Positions 9,033 through 17,641 of a stretch of 64,000 nucleotides of DNA are shown in pieces. The notes under the pieces were generated by a model that was given only the letters and a program-made list of their open reading frames with translations, was not told where the DNA came from and did no database searches. A program made the position numbers and the translations under genes. Source of the stretch: Clostridium novyi NT (lineage in GTDB: Bacteria; Bacillota; Clostridia; Clostridiales; Clostridiaceae); contig NC_008593.1 in assembly GCF_000014125.1 (NCBI RefSeq), positions 1,240,001 through 1,304,000 on the forward strand, in the 5' to 3' direction. Every line of letters starts with the position of its first letter. Position 1 is the first letter of the stretch.

Positions 9033-10703
9033 ATGAAGAAAAAGTTTATAGCTGTAATACTTACAGTGGCATTAGCCACTACTATGTTGTTTACAGGATG
9101 TGGAAGTGCAAAGACAGGGGCAACTAATGCAGGAGGTAATACAGCTAAAAGTGGGGGCATATTAAATGCTGATTTACCAGAAATTAAAACATTAGATTCT
9201 AGTCAAGCACAGGATACAGCATCATCAACTCCAATTGGAGCATCTTTTGAAGGGTTAACAAGAGTAAATAATAAAAAAGTAGAACCTGGTATGGCGAAGG
9301 AATGGAAATTATCAGAAGATAAAAAGACATACACTTTTATATTAAGGGATGCTAATTGGACTGATGGAAAACCAGTAACAGCAAAAGATTTTGAATATGG
9401 ATGGAAGAGATTGGTTGATCCAAAAACAAAAGCACCATATTCAACATTTATAAATGGAATAGTTAAAAATGCAGATAAAATTTCAGAAGGAAAATTAGAT
9501 CCTAAAGAATTAGGAATTAAAGCTAAAGACGATAAAACTTTAGTTGTAACACTTGAAAAACCAGTACCATACTTTGATGACTTGACAGCTTTTACAGCAC
9601 TTTTCCCATTAAGACAAGATATAGTAGAAGCTCAAGGGGACAAATATGGATCAGATCCAACTAAAATGGTATACAACGGACCATTTGTAATAGAAAGTTG
9701 GCAAAAAGGTGGTAAAACTATATTAAAGAAAAATGACAAATACTATGATGCTAAAAACGTAAAACTTGAGGGAATAACTTTACAAGATATAAAAGAACTT
9801 CCAACAAAGTATCAAATGTTTTCAGCTAAACAATTGGATATGATGGGGGCTACAGGAGAATACAAGCAAAAATTAGAAAATGATGCTAAGAATGGTAAAT
9901 GTGAGTTAAGTATTGGAAAGGCTCCTATAGCTTTCTATACTCTATTTAATATGAATGGAAAGAATAAACTTCTTACAAATAAAAATATAAGACTTGCATT
10001 ATCTTTAGCAATTGATAGAGAAACATATGTAAATAAAATATATAAAAGAGGATTTGTAGCTTATGGATTAATTCCAGAAACTATAAATTGTATTGATAGA
10101 GAATTTAGAAAAGAAGTTCCAGAACCATTAAAGGCTGTAATTGATAAAAAGCAAGATCCCAAAGCATTATTTATAAAAGGATTAGAAGAATTAAAGATGG
10201 ATAAAGATCCATCAAAATATACTTTTACTTACATGACTCATGGCAGTGATGCTTTTGAAAAACAATCAGGTGAATATTTCCAAAATCAATGGAAAACAAA
10301 AATAGGTGTTAATATAACAATTAAACAACCAGCTAGTTTTTCAGATTATTTAACAAAATGTCAAGCTGGAGAATTTGATCTTGCAATATCAGGATGGGGA
10401 GCAGATTATAATGATCCATCTAGTATGACAGATGTATTTGCTAAAACAAATGGAAATAATCATAGTAAATACTATAATGCAAAATATGAAGAAATTATAG
10501 CTAAGGCAAACGCAGAGCTAGATCCAGCTAAAAGACTTGAACTATATAAACAAGCTGAAAAGTTAATTGTTGCAGAAGATGTTGGTATAGCACCATTATT
10601 TTATAAAGATTTAAGTGGAGCAAGACAAAATTATGTAAAAGGTGTTCAATACCCAGCCTTTGGAGCAAGTTATGAATTTAAATGGGCAAGTATAGAAAAA
10701 TAG
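9033..10703 (+). CDS. Oligopeptide ABC transporter substrate-binding lipoprotein (OppA family)
   Basis: A 556-aa lipoprotein. The signal ends in LFTGC with Cys23 as the lipidated residue, followed by a Gly/Asn/Thr linker. The mature part is a family 5 extracellular solute-binding protein with typical segments: LDSSQAQDTASSTPIGASFEGL, YTFILRDANWTDGKPVTAKDF, NGPFVIESW and ISGWGADYNDP. Length matches OppA/DppA. It captures peptides outside the membrane for an ABC importer. No permease or ATPase gene lies within the window, so it must work with components encoded elsewhere. GGGGG RBS, own promoter at 8805, and its original terminator now split by the IS element. Confidence 0.9.
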   Translation: MKKKFIAVILTVALATTMLFTGCGSAKTGATNAGGNTAKSGGILNADLPEIKTLDSSQAQDTASSTPIGASFEGLTRVNNKKVEPGMAKEWKLSEDKKTYTFILRDANWTDGKPVTAKDFEYGWKRLVDPKTKAPYSTFINGIVKNADKISEGKLDPKELGIKAKDDKTLVVTLEKPVPYFDDLTAFTALFPLRQDIVEAQGDKYGSDPTKMVYNGPFVIESWQKGGKTILKKNDKYYDAKNVKLEGITLQDIKELPTKYQMFSAKQLDMMGATGEYKQKLENDAKNGKCELSIGKAPIAFYTLFNMNGKNKLLTNKNIRLALSLAIDRETYVNKIYKRGFVAYGLIPETINCIDREFRKEVPEPLKAVIDKKQDPKALFIKGLEELKMDKDPSKYTFTYMTHGSDAFEKQSGEYFQNQWKTKIGVNITIKQPASFSDYLTKCQAGEFDLAISGWGADYNDPSSMTDVFAKTNGNNHSKYYNAKYEEIIAKANAELDPAKRLELYKQAEKLIVAEDVGIAPLFYKDLSGARQNYVKGVQYPAFGASYEFKWASIEK

Positions 10704-10730
10704 TTTATATTTGAATTTAAATGTATAAAA

Positions 10731-10751
10731 AGCTTTCACTATGTGAAAGCT
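10731..10751 (+). repeat. target duplication, left copy: former oppA terminator hairpin
   Basis: The 21-bp palindromic hairpin (arms AGCTTTCAC / GTGAAAGCT around TAT) is repeated exactly at 12364-12384. The right copy keeps the natural TTTTTATT tail; the left copy now runs into the IS. Confidence 0.9.
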
Positions 10752-10752
10752 C

Positions 10753-10789
10753 AGGCTGTTGATAAACATAATTTGTCAACAGCCTTTTT
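10753..10789 (+). terminator. terminator carried at the left end of the IS
   Basis: AGGCTGTTGA and TCAACAGCCT pair perfectly around 13 nt and are followed by TTTTT. It stops transcription entering the element and gives oppA a replacement terminator. Confidence 0.85.
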
Positions 10790-10883
10790 ACATTTATTAC
10801 AAAAAGGATTTTTAGTGTTTATGTAGAATATATATTTTAGAACAATAAATCTTTTAGCCCGTTAGGGCTCCTACGGAGGAAAA

Positions 10884-12323
10884 ATGCTTACTAATAATGA
10901 AAGAAAACAAAATCAATTAGAACTAGTTTATATAGAAAATTTAGTACCTGAAAATCACATACTTAGAAAGATAGATAAATACATAGACTTTTCATTTATA
11001 AGAGATTTAACTAAGGATTTATATTGTGCTGATAATGGCAGACCTTCAGTAGACCCAGTTGTATTATTTAAAATGCTTTTTATAGGATACCTATTCGGTA
11101 TACGTTCAGAGCGTCAGCTTGTAAAAGAAATCCAGGTAAATGTAGCTTACAGATGGTTTTTAGGATATGGACTTACTGATAAAATACCAAGTCATTCCAC
11201 TATAAGCCAGAATAGAACAAAAAGATTTAGTAATACAAATATACATCAAGAAATATTTGATAATATTGTATTTCAAGCTATTAATAGAAACTTGGTTGAT
11301 GGCAAAATTCTATATACTGATTCTACTCACTTAAAAGCTAACGCTAATAAACATAAATTTATTAAAAAAGAAATAACTAAATCCACAAAGGAATACTTTG
11401 ATGAATTAGAGAATGACATTAATAAAGATAGAATTAATCATAATAAAAAGCCTCTAAAAAAAAAGACTAAAATAGCTGAAACTAAGGAAATAACAGTAAG
11501 TACAACTGATCCAGACAGTGGATATATGGTTAGAGATGGAAAACCTAAAGGCTTTTTTTATTTAGATCATAGAACTGTTGACGGAAAGTATAATATTATA
11601 ACAGACGTTCATGTTACTCCCGGGAATATAAACGATGTAGATCCTTATGTTAAAAGAATAGAAACTCAAATAGAAAAGTTTAATTTTAATACAAAATATT
11701 TAGTAGCAGATGCCGGATATTCTACGAATCCTATTTGTAAACAAATTTCAGACAAAAATTATCAAGGTGTTTTTGGGTTCCGTTTAGGACCCCATGTTAA
11801 AGGAAAATATACAAAATATAGATTTCAGTATGTTAAAGAATTAGATGGATATGTGTGTATTAATAATTGCTTTTTAAAATATAGAACTACTACGAGGGAA
11901 GGTTATAAAGAATATTTAAGTAATGCGGAGCATTGTGCTTATTGCAAATATAAAAATAATTGCTTAACATCTGATAAATCCATTAATAGAACTATACGTC
12001 GTCATGTTTGGGAAGACTATAAAGATCAAATTTTTAGCTTTACTAAAACAGAAAAAGGTAAAAGTATTTACAAACGACGTAAAGAAAAGATTGAGCGTAG
12101 CTTTGCTGATTCAAAAGAATTACATGGGCTACGTTATTGTCGCATGCGAGGAATTAAAAATGTTTCTGAGCAGTGCCTACTTACAGCGGCAGTTCAGAAT
12201 ATGAAAAAGATAGCCATGGTGCTATCGCATTATTTTTTGTGTACATTAATTCAAATTTATTCCAAATTAACATACATAATAAATATTTTTCGAATGCTAT
12301 CGCATAAAAGAATTTTGGCGTAA
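10884..12323 (+). CDS. IS1182-family DDE transposase, copy 1
   Basis: A 479-aa transposase. The N-terminal region (to about 115) carries the IS1182-type [19 protein letters not shown] and [13 protein letters not shown] segments. Catalytic acids are expected at Asp146 ([13 protein letters not shown]), Asp276 (VADAGYSTN) and Glu404 ([24 protein letters not shown]). A Cys cluster ([10 protein letters not shown]) lies at 351-360. RBS GGAGG at 10875-10879 can pair with CTCC just upstream. It differs from copy 2 by three residues (A49P, V80I, T204K), and both look intact. Confidence 0.93.
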   Translation: MLTNNERKQNQLELVYIENLVPENHILRKIDKYIDFSFIRDLTKDLYCADNGRPSVDPVVLFKMLFIGYLFGIRSERQLVKEIQVNVAYRWFLGYGLTDKIPSHSTISQNRTKRFSNTNIHQEIFDNIVFQAINRNLVDGKILYTDSTHLKANANKHKFIKKEITKSTKEYFDELENDINKDRINHNKKPLKKKTKIAETKEITVSTTDPDSGYMVRDGKPKGFFYLDHRTVDGKYNIITDVHVTPGNINDVDPYVKRIETQIEKFNFNTKYLVADAGYSTNPICKQISDKNYQGVFGFRLGPHVKGKYTKYRFQYVKELDGYVCINNCFLKYRTTTREGYKEYLSNAEHCAYCKYKNNCLTSDKSINRTIRRHVWEDYKDQIFSFTKTEKGKSIYKRRKEKIERSFADSKELHGLRYCRMRGIKNVSEQCLLTAAVQNMKKIAMVLSHYFLCTLIQIYSKLTYIINIFRMLSHKRILA

Positions 12324-12325
12324 AC

Positions 12326-12353
12326 AAAAGCCCCCAATTGTTGGGGGCTTTTT
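12326..12353 (+). terminator. terminator at the right end of the IS
   Basis: AAAAGCCCCC and GGGGGCTTTTT pair around AATTGTT. It ends the transposase transcript inside the element. Confidence 0.9.
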
Positions 12354-12363
12354 GAACAATCTG

Positions 12364-12384
12364 AGCTTTCACTATGTGAAAGCT
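12364..12384 (+). repeat. target duplication, right copy
   Basis: Exact copy of 10731-10751, followed by TTTTTATT. This is the original position of the oppA terminator. Confidence 0.9.
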
Positions 12385-12552
12385 TTTTATTATGTTCTAT
12401 GTTTTAAATTGCTATTTATTGTAATACTTTTAAATTTATATGGATTTATTTGGTTCATTAGATGTATAATTAATATAAGGAAATATAAGTTTAACGTATG
12501 TATATAAAATAAAGGTAATTAGTTATTTAAATAAAGTGAGGAGGAATCAGTT

Positions 12553-13341
12553 ATGAATGTTAAAGAGTATATAGAAAGTAGCAGAGTTAGTATAAAACCC
12601 ATATCATTTTTCTATATTAAGAAGTTATTAAAATTATATGGATTGCCCACAGAGCCAAATTTAGATAACTTAAATTTGTATAAAACTGTATTAAATACAA
12701 TAAAGTTAAGTTTGCCTAATTCATTTCCAGATATAAGTGATATTTCAGAAGAAATATGTCCTATAGTATACAACAAAAAAATTATTAAATTAGAGAAAAA
12801 ACTTCAGGATATATTAAATTTAGTAAGTAATCTAAAAAAACAAAATTTCACTTATGTAAACAAAGAAGAAATAAGGGATAAATTACAATATGATGAAGAA
12901 AATAGGGTATTATTTAGACTTTATTGTTACTTAGGATATGACAGGCAAGATAGAGTTAATTTAAAAAAATTATGTAAGTGTATTAAATATTATATAAAAA
13001 CAATTAATGAAGTTTTGGAAAGTGACATAGATGAATTTAACAAGATGAGTTTAATAACAAAAGATGATATTACCTATATATCTTATATACATGATCAATT
13101 ATCTACAAATGATAAGAAATATATAAATATACATGAATTTATGAGAGATGCATTTATATCTATAGAAGATTTAAAAGTTAAAGAAACTAAAAAAGAGAAG
13201 TTAAAGGAAATATTAATCTCTATAACATTACCTTGTATGCCAATACCAAATATTATGATTGATGAAAATTATTACAGTATGCATGCTTTTAGACATGATG
13301 TTAAAGATAATATAGAATACTTGATTAAAGTTGTTAAATAA
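12553..13341 (+). CDS. Hypothetical cytoplasmic protein
   Basis: I do not recognise this 262-aa protein. It is charged and helix-rich, with no signal peptide or membrane segment. Residues 75-105 (KKIIKLEKKLQDILNLVSNLKKQ) could form a coiled coil. A RLYCYLGYDRQDRVNLKKLCKCIKYY segment is basic and Cys-containing but not a classic zinc finger. GAGGAGG precedes ATG 12553 at a normal distance. It lies 49 nt before the 2H phosphoesterase gene on the same strand, so the two may be cotranscribed, which would be the only functional hint. Confidence 0.55.
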   Translation: MNVKEYIESSRVSIKPISFFYIKKLLKLYGLPTEPNLDNLNLYKTVLNTIKLSLPNSFPDISDISEEICPIVYNKKIIKLEKKLQDILNLVSNLKKQNFTYVNKEEIRDKLQYDEENRVLFRLYCYLGYDRQDRVNLKKLCKCIKYYIKTINEVLESDIDEFNKMSLITKDDITYISYIHDQLSTNDKKYINIHEFMRDAFISIEDLKVKETKKEKLKEILISITLPCMPIPNIMIDENYYSMHAFRHDVKDNIEYLIKVVK

Positions 13342-13390
13342 AGTTGTTAAGGTATATATAAAATGAAAGTGTAGGAGAAAATTTTAGATT

Positions 13391-13939
13391 ATGAGATATT
13401 ATTTAGTGGCACTATTTGATAACGAAGATTATAAAAAAATAGAAAAAATTCAAAAAAGCATAGCCAGAGAATATAATATATATAATAGTTTACCTATGCT
13501 TCACATAACTCTTGAAGTTATAGATAATCCTGATGTTGATAAGCTTGAAAAAGTAATACGTAAGATATTAGAGCCTTATAAAAAGTTTAAAGTACAAATA
13601 AGTGGAGTAATATGTTTTGAGCCACCTTATAAATCTGTTAATTTAAAAGTAGAAGGAAAAGGATATATAAATAGATTATGTAGAACTATAAATGAGACTT
13701 TGAAACTATATGGATTTAGGGTTAGAAAAAATATTGAAAATTGGGATATTCACATATCATTGGCTAATACTAATTTTTCTTCAAGAGAATGGTCTTATAA
13801 TGAATATTCCACAGCCTGTAGTAATTTAAAACAGGATAGAATATGTGAAATGATAACAATAAATAAAATTGAACTTTGGAAGCCTATAAATGATAAGAAA
13901 AGAATGGTTGTAAAAAGTATTCCATTAAAAGATTTTTAG
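13391..13939 (+). CDS. 2H phosphoesterase / 2'-5' RNA ligase-like protein
   Basis: A 182-aa protein of the LigT/2H superfamily. The two signature H-x-T/S tetrapeptides are present as LHITLEV (about residue 37) and DIHISLAN (about 120), placed symmetrically as in ThpR/YjcG-type proteins. These enzymes hydrolyse cyclic phosphodiesters in RNA or nucleotides; the substrate here is unknown. The RBS is weakly placed (GGAG 14 nt before ATG). A strong terminator follows at 13966-14013. Confidence 0.75.
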   Translation: MRYYLVALFDNEDYKKIEKIQKSIAREYNIYNSLPMLHITLEVIDNPDVDKLEKVIRKILEPYKKFKVQISGVICFEPPYKSVNLKVEGKGYINRLCRTINETLKLYGFRVRKNIENWDIHISLANTNFSSREWSYNEYSTACSNLKQDRICEMITINKIELWKPINDKKRMVVKSIPLKDF

Positions 13940-13965
13940 TTAGTACAATGAATTAATTTTATATA

Positions 13966-14013
13966 AAAGAACTTTCGGTATTATATAAATTTATCGAAAG
14001 TTCTTTGTGTTTT
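13966..14013 (+). terminator. terminator
   Basis: AAAGAACTTTCG and CGAAAGTTCTTT pair perfectly and are followed by GTGTTTTT. Confidence 0.85.
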
Positions 14014-14117
14014 TATAAAAGTAAAATATTGATTAATGAAAAAAATTCTAATATAATTATTAAATGGAATATTTTTATGGAATTTAATAAATTTGATGGT
14101 GTTAGATGGAGGAAACG

Positions 14118-15059
14118 ATGAAGAAGAAAATGTACTGGTTAAAAGGTGTTTGTGGGATTATGTTAGGATTAGGAGTATTTATAATAAAGTCTAGCCTTTG
14201 TTATGCTGATGCTCAAGCAATATTAGAAGTAGATTCCAATAAAAAATGGGAAATAAAATTTAATAAACCTATTTCAAGATATACTGTATATGATGGTGTG
14301 CAAATAAAAGATGACAAAAATAATATTTGCGATTTAGTTTTTTATATTAAAGATAATAATACAAAGATTGTGGTTGAGTGTATTGATAATTTTAAAAAGA
14401 ACAAAGTATACACATTAACAGTAAATAATAGTATAAAAGATGAAAATGGTAGAAAATTAGCACACTCTAAAAGCATTAAATTTAAAGTTAATAACCAAAC
14501 AGAAAGTGATTTGGAGTTGGAAAACAATCATTCTAATTGTTTTGAAAAAAATCCTATAATGGGAAAATCCGATTTAGTTGCAAAAAGCATGGGAGATTAT
14601 GTATTAAGTCATAATAAAAATCCAAAAACTTCAATAGACATATATAGTCTTGCAAAACTATTTTTAGAAGAGGGACAGGCTGAAGGAGTTAGAGGAGACA
14701 TAGCTTTCTGTCAAAGCATAAAGGAAACAGGTTTTTTTAAATATGGTGGACAAGTATTACCAGAACAAAATAACTATGCAGGAATAGGTGCACTAAACAA
14801 TGAGCCTATAGGAAAAGGTGCATGGTTTAAAGAAGCTAGAGATGGTGTAAGAGCCCAAATACAACATTTAAAAGGGTATGCAAGTAAAGAAGAACTTAAA
14901 AATCCATGCATAGATCCAAGATATAATATATTGCGTAATTTAGGGGTATGCGGAAGTGCGTATTATTGGGAAGATTTAAATGGAAAATGGGCTGTCCCAG
15001 GTAAAAATTACGGGGAAGATATTATACATATATACAATAGTATTAAGAAGTTAAGGTAA
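14118..15059 (+). CDS. Secreted cell-wall glucosaminidase (GH73-like) with Ig-like domain
   Basis: A 313-aa exported protein. I chose ATG 14118 (MKKKMYWLKG) since GGAGG lies 5-6 nt before it, and the upstream ATG 14106 overlaps that RBS. The signal peptide ends near CYADA. Residues 35-125 look like a bacterial Ig-like SbsA-type domain (WEIKFNKPIS, VYTLTVNNSIKDENG). Residues 165-310 match the endo-beta-N-acetylglucosaminidase fold (FLEEGQAEGVRGDIAFCQSIKETGFFKYGG, NNYAGIGALN, GVRAQIQHLKGYAS), with Glu of KETG as likely catalytic acid. It cleaves glycan strands of peptidoglycan. It lies just upstream of the Spo0E/agr island, with no shared operon evident. Confidence 0.85.
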   Translation: MKKKMYWLKGVCGIMLGLGVFIIKSSLCYADAQAILEVDSNKKWEIKFNKPISRYTVYDGVQIKDDKNNICDLVFYIKDNNTKIVVECIDNFKKNKVYTLTVNNSIKDENGRKLAHSKSIKFKVNNQTESDLELENNHSNCFEKNPIMGKSDLVAKSMGDYVLSHNKNPKTSIDIYSLAKLFLEEGQAEGVRGDIAFCQSIKETGFFKYGGQVLPEQNNYAGIGALNNEPIGKGAWFKEARDGVRAQIQHLKGYASKEELKNPCIDPRYNILRNLGVCGSAYYWEDLNGKWAVPGKNYGEDIIHIYNSIKKLR

Positions 15060-15161
15060 TTGATTTTATTAACTTTACATGATATAATATTGTAAAATTT
15101 AACATTTTGAAAGTACAATTGATAAAATATCAAATAAACTTTTAGAACTGGAGAGGATATT

Positions 15162-15338
15162 ATGATTAAATATAAAAGTTCCTCAGAAGAAATAAAAGAC
15201 ATAATAGAAAAATTGAGAGATCCTCTTAATGATTTGATGAATTACTCTGATTATGAGTATTTTAATGAGGAAATTATTGAGTTAAGTCAAGTTTTAGACA
15301 AGCTTATAGCAAAATATATGATTAATGTACATAACTAG
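15162..15338 (+). CDS. Spo0E-family aspartyl-phosphate phosphatase (58 aa)
   Basis: A 58-aa protein. The sequence contains the Spo0E signature as ELSQVLDKLIAKY (residues 40-52), matching the S-Q-x-L-D-x-L-I core of small helical phosphatases that dephosphorylate Spo0A~P and delay sporulation. The preceding helix KDIIEKLRDPLNDL fits the usual two-helix hairpin. The RBS GGAGAGG at 15151-15157 is close to ATG 15162. It sits between the glucosaminidase and agrB, both on the same strand, with 239 bp before agrB. Its target here is inferred from the family. Confidence 0.8.
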   Translation: MIKYKSSSEEIKDIIEKLRDPLNDLMNYSDYEYFNEEIIELSQVLDKLIAKYMINVHN

Positions 15339-15517
15339 AACATTAACCATATATTATTACTATCTTTTAACAGAAGTATAAGTATACGATTTCTACAAAA
15401 CAATATTACCAGGTTTTTCAACAAATGTAAATATATATTGATTATTATATAAAAAATTATACTTAAAATTGTAAAATGCATTTAAAGGAATAAAAATGTT
15501 ATTTCAAGGAGGATATA

Positions 15518-15546
15518 TTGACATTAAATACATTAATTACTAAAAT
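15518..15546 (+). promoter_or_regulatory. probable promoter of agrBD
   Basis: TTGACA (15518-15523), 17 nt and TAAAAT (15541-15546), about 30 nt before agrB. An AAGGAGG RBS-like run overlaps its upstream side (15508-15514), making the reading ambiguous. Confidence 0.5.
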
Positions 15547-15577
15547 AATATAAAGAATTTATTATGAGGTTATATCT

Positions 15578-16183
15578 ATGAAATTGTCAGAGAAATTTAG
15601 CGAGAAAGTAACAACTTATGTAAAAAATACTCTTCCCAATAAAACAGAAGAGGATTTAGAGATAATAAAATATGGTGTTGAATTATTGTTTATGAATTTT
15701 ACAAAGCTACCACTTATACTTATAGTAGGATATATGTTAAACATATTTAAAATGACTGTATGTGCAATGATTATTTTTTCAGTTATTAGAAGATTTGCTG
15801 CTGGTATTCATGCAAGAAAAAGTTATACATGCTTAGCATCTACTATGTTAGTTATATATGGATCAATATATTTATCTTTAAATTTTAAATTAAGTAATAT
15901 ATTAAAGATAATTATATTCTGTATATGTTTTATAATATATTTAAAGTATTCTCCAGCAGATACAGAAGAAAAACCGTATTTAAATAAAAATTTAAGAAAA
16001 AAGTTAAAAGTAAAAAGTATAGCAGTTATTATTTTATATTTTTTATTATCATTAGTTTTCAATAAGAATATGTTTATTTCAAATATATTAATACATTTCA
16101 TATGGATTGAAGGGATTTTAATATTACCTTTAACCTATAAGATATTTAACAGGAGGTATAATAATTATGAAAATTATGAATAA
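15578..16183 (+). CDS. agrB: AgrB, accessory gene regulator membrane peptidase
   Basis: A 201-aa membrane cysteine endopeptidase that trims the AgrD C-terminus and helps form and export the thiolactone signal. Hallmark residues are present: RRFAAGIHARKSYTC with His78 and Cys85, matching the catalytic His/Cys pair of AgrB. Membrane helices lie around 35-60, 62-72, 88-100, 105-122, 145-160 and 168-185, with a conserved-type KYSPADTEEKP loop. The gene overlaps agrD by 17 nt, giving translational coupling. ATG 15578 has GAGG upstream. Confidence 0.93.
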   Translation: MKLSEKFSEKVTTYVKNTLPNKTEEDLEIIKYGVELLFMNFTKLPLILIVGYMLNIFKMTVCAMIIFSVIRRFAAGIHARKSYTCLASTMLVIYGSIYLSLNFKLSNILKIIIFCICFIIYLKYSPADTEEKPYLNKNLRKKLKVKSIAVIILYFLLSLVFNKNMFISNILIHFIWIEGILILPLTYKIFNRRYNNYENYE

Positions 16184-16319
16184 GTTATCTAAAGGTATTG
16201 CAAAGACAATAAGCAAGATATCTACAGATGTGGCGTATACATCAACAGAAGCATGTGTTTCTCTTAATGGTTTAGAGGAACCTAAAATGCCAAAAGTATT
16301 ATTAAAAAAGACTAAGTAG
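16167..16319 (+). CDS. agrD: AgrD, autoinducing peptide precursor (50 aa)
   Basis: A 50-aa precursor starting 10 nt after AGGAGG (16151-16156), inside the last codons of agrB. Residues 1-22 form an amphipathic leader (MNKLSKGIAKTISKIS). The core region around TSTEACVSLNGL contains the single Cys30 needed for a thiolactone. The C-terminal recognition tail EEPKMPKVLLKKTK aligns with the acidic E-P-x-x-P-K-x-L tail of staphylococcal AgrD. The exact ring end cannot be read; aligning tails gives a ring of six or seven residues, against five in most known AIPs. The stop codon lies inside a perfect palindrome. Confidence 0.88.
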   Translation: MKIMNKLSKGIAKTISKISTDVAYTSTEACVSLNGLEEPKMPKVLLKKTK

Positions 16320-16336
16320 ATTTCTACTTAGTCTTT
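16307..16336. terminator. palindrome joining the ends of agrD and agrC
   Basis: AAAGACTAAGTAGA (16307-16320) and TCTACTTAGTCTTT (16323-16336) are exact reverse complements around TT. The agrD stop (16317-16319) and agrC stop (16328-16330) both lie inside it. It can act as a two-way terminator, but it also means the two mRNAs overlap. Confidence 0.75.
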
Positions 16337-17641
16337 AATGTATAAGTCTTGAATAAACATATCATTCTTTACGTACGTATTTAATATAGTATTTTCAGTA
16401 TACTTTTCATTAAGTATAGAATGGACATTATAAAGTCCCATGCCTCTATTAGAACCTTTTGAAGAATATCCTTTTTTAAATATAGAATTTAGTTTTATAT
16501 TGTTATTTGCAAAACTATTTAATACAGTTATGTTTAGTCCTTCGTTTTTTATAAATGAAATAGATATAAATTTGTCAGAACTTAGTTTAGCTGATTCCAA
16601 AGCATTGTCTAAAAATACACCTAAAATTCTACATAAGTCAAATTCGCTCATGTAAATATTATCTATAATATCAAATATTTCTATGTTTACTTTAATATCA
16701 TTTTTTATTATTTGGGATATCTTAGCTGATAATAATCCCTTGATTCCCGAATTTCTTATCTTCTTTAATTTTGAAATGTCATAATAATCTTTCTCCTTAA
16801 ACACGTTTTTATTGAAATAATTTTTTAAACTAACATAGTCATTATTTTGTAAAAATCCATTCATCATAAAAATTATATTATTGTAATCATGTTTAAATGA
16901 CGATATGTCATCTATTAGATTCTCAATGCTATCAGAATAAATTTTTAATTGATTATATTTTTTTTCTTTGATCTTTAACATAATAAGGTTATGATTGAAA
17001 AGATAATTTGTATACAAAAATGCTAAAGATAAATAACCTGAAAAAATGCATAATATAAAGATAAAAATAAAAGTTTTATTTTTTAAATAACTATTAAAAC
17101 ATTCATATAATAATAAGTAACTTATAAGCAAGATAAATGTTAGCATAAGTATAAAAAAATTTTTTATTATTGAATTGCAGTAATTTAAAAAATACTTATC
17201 TTTAATATATTTCCAGAGCATTGAATGAATATTAATTATAAAAATATTATTTATTATAATTAATATATTTGAACAAAATTTAAGCACATTATTAGATATA
17301 ATATAAGATAAATTTAAATCTAATAAATTAGAAAGAATTATAGCTATTAATTGTTCTGAAAATATCATTATTATTAATGTAAAAAAACAAGTTTCTATAA
17401 TTAAGAAAAAATCTTTATTAAAAACTTTTTTAAACAGTAATATCAATAAGATAAATGTTAAAAGTATTTTAAAATGATATAAGTTATTCATTTTGCTTAT
17501 AAAATTGTGAGAAATAGCTATAATTAAAATTATAATACTATTTTTTTTAGTTATAGTAAATTTATAATTCATTAATTTATAACCAACATATAAATAAGTA
17601 TAAAAATTTAAAAATAACAAAAATATGTTTAATATATCCAA
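16328..17641 (-). CDS. agrC: AgrC-type sensor histidine kinase
   Basis: A 437-aa membrane kinase that should sense the AgrD-derived peptide. Residues 1-215 contain about seven hydrophobic segments. The cytoplasmic part has the H-box SSFKHDYNN with His251, the N-box FLDNALESA (about 343-351) and the glycine-rich GSNRGMGLYNVHSI (about 396-409), as in the HPK10 family. It begins inside the end of agrA (13-nt overlap), so agrA and agrC are translated together, in the reverse of the staphylococcal gene order. The operon converges on agrBD. Confidence 0.9.
   Translation of the reverse strand: MDILNIFLLFLNFYTYLYVGYKLMNYKFTITKKNSIIILIIAISHNFISKMNNLYHFKILLTFILLILLFKKVFNKDFFLIIETCFFTLIIMIFSEQLIAIILSNLLDLNLSYIISNNVLKFCSNILIIINNIFIINIHSMLWKYIKDKYFLNYCNSIIKNFFILMLTFILLISYLLLYECFNSYLKNKTFIFIFILCIFSGYLSLAFLYTNYLFNHNLIMLKIKEKKYNQLKIYSDSIENLIDDISSFKHDYNNIIFMMNGFLQNNDYVSLKNYFNKNVFKEKDYYDISKLKKIRNSGIKGLLSAKISQIIKNDIKVNIEIFDIIDNIYMSEFDLCRILGVFLDNALESAKLSSDKFISISFIKNEGLNITVLNSFANNNIKLNSIFKKGYSSKGSNRGMGLYNVHSILNEKYTENTILNTYVKNDMFIQDLYIKD

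Larger units (their letters stand above)
10752..12363 (+). mobile_element. IS1182-family insertion sequence, copy 1
   Basis: A 1612-bp element starting CAGGCTGTTGA and ending CAATCTG. Terminal repeats match imperfectly (CAGGCTGTTGATAAA against CAGATTGTTCAAAAA). It holds one transposase gene. It is flanked by a 21-bp direct repeat that is itself the oppA terminator hairpin. Copy 2 at 44930-46541 has the same length and nearly the same sequence, so transposition is recent. Stem-loops with T-runs lie at both ends (10753-10789 and 12326-12353). Confidence 0.9.
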
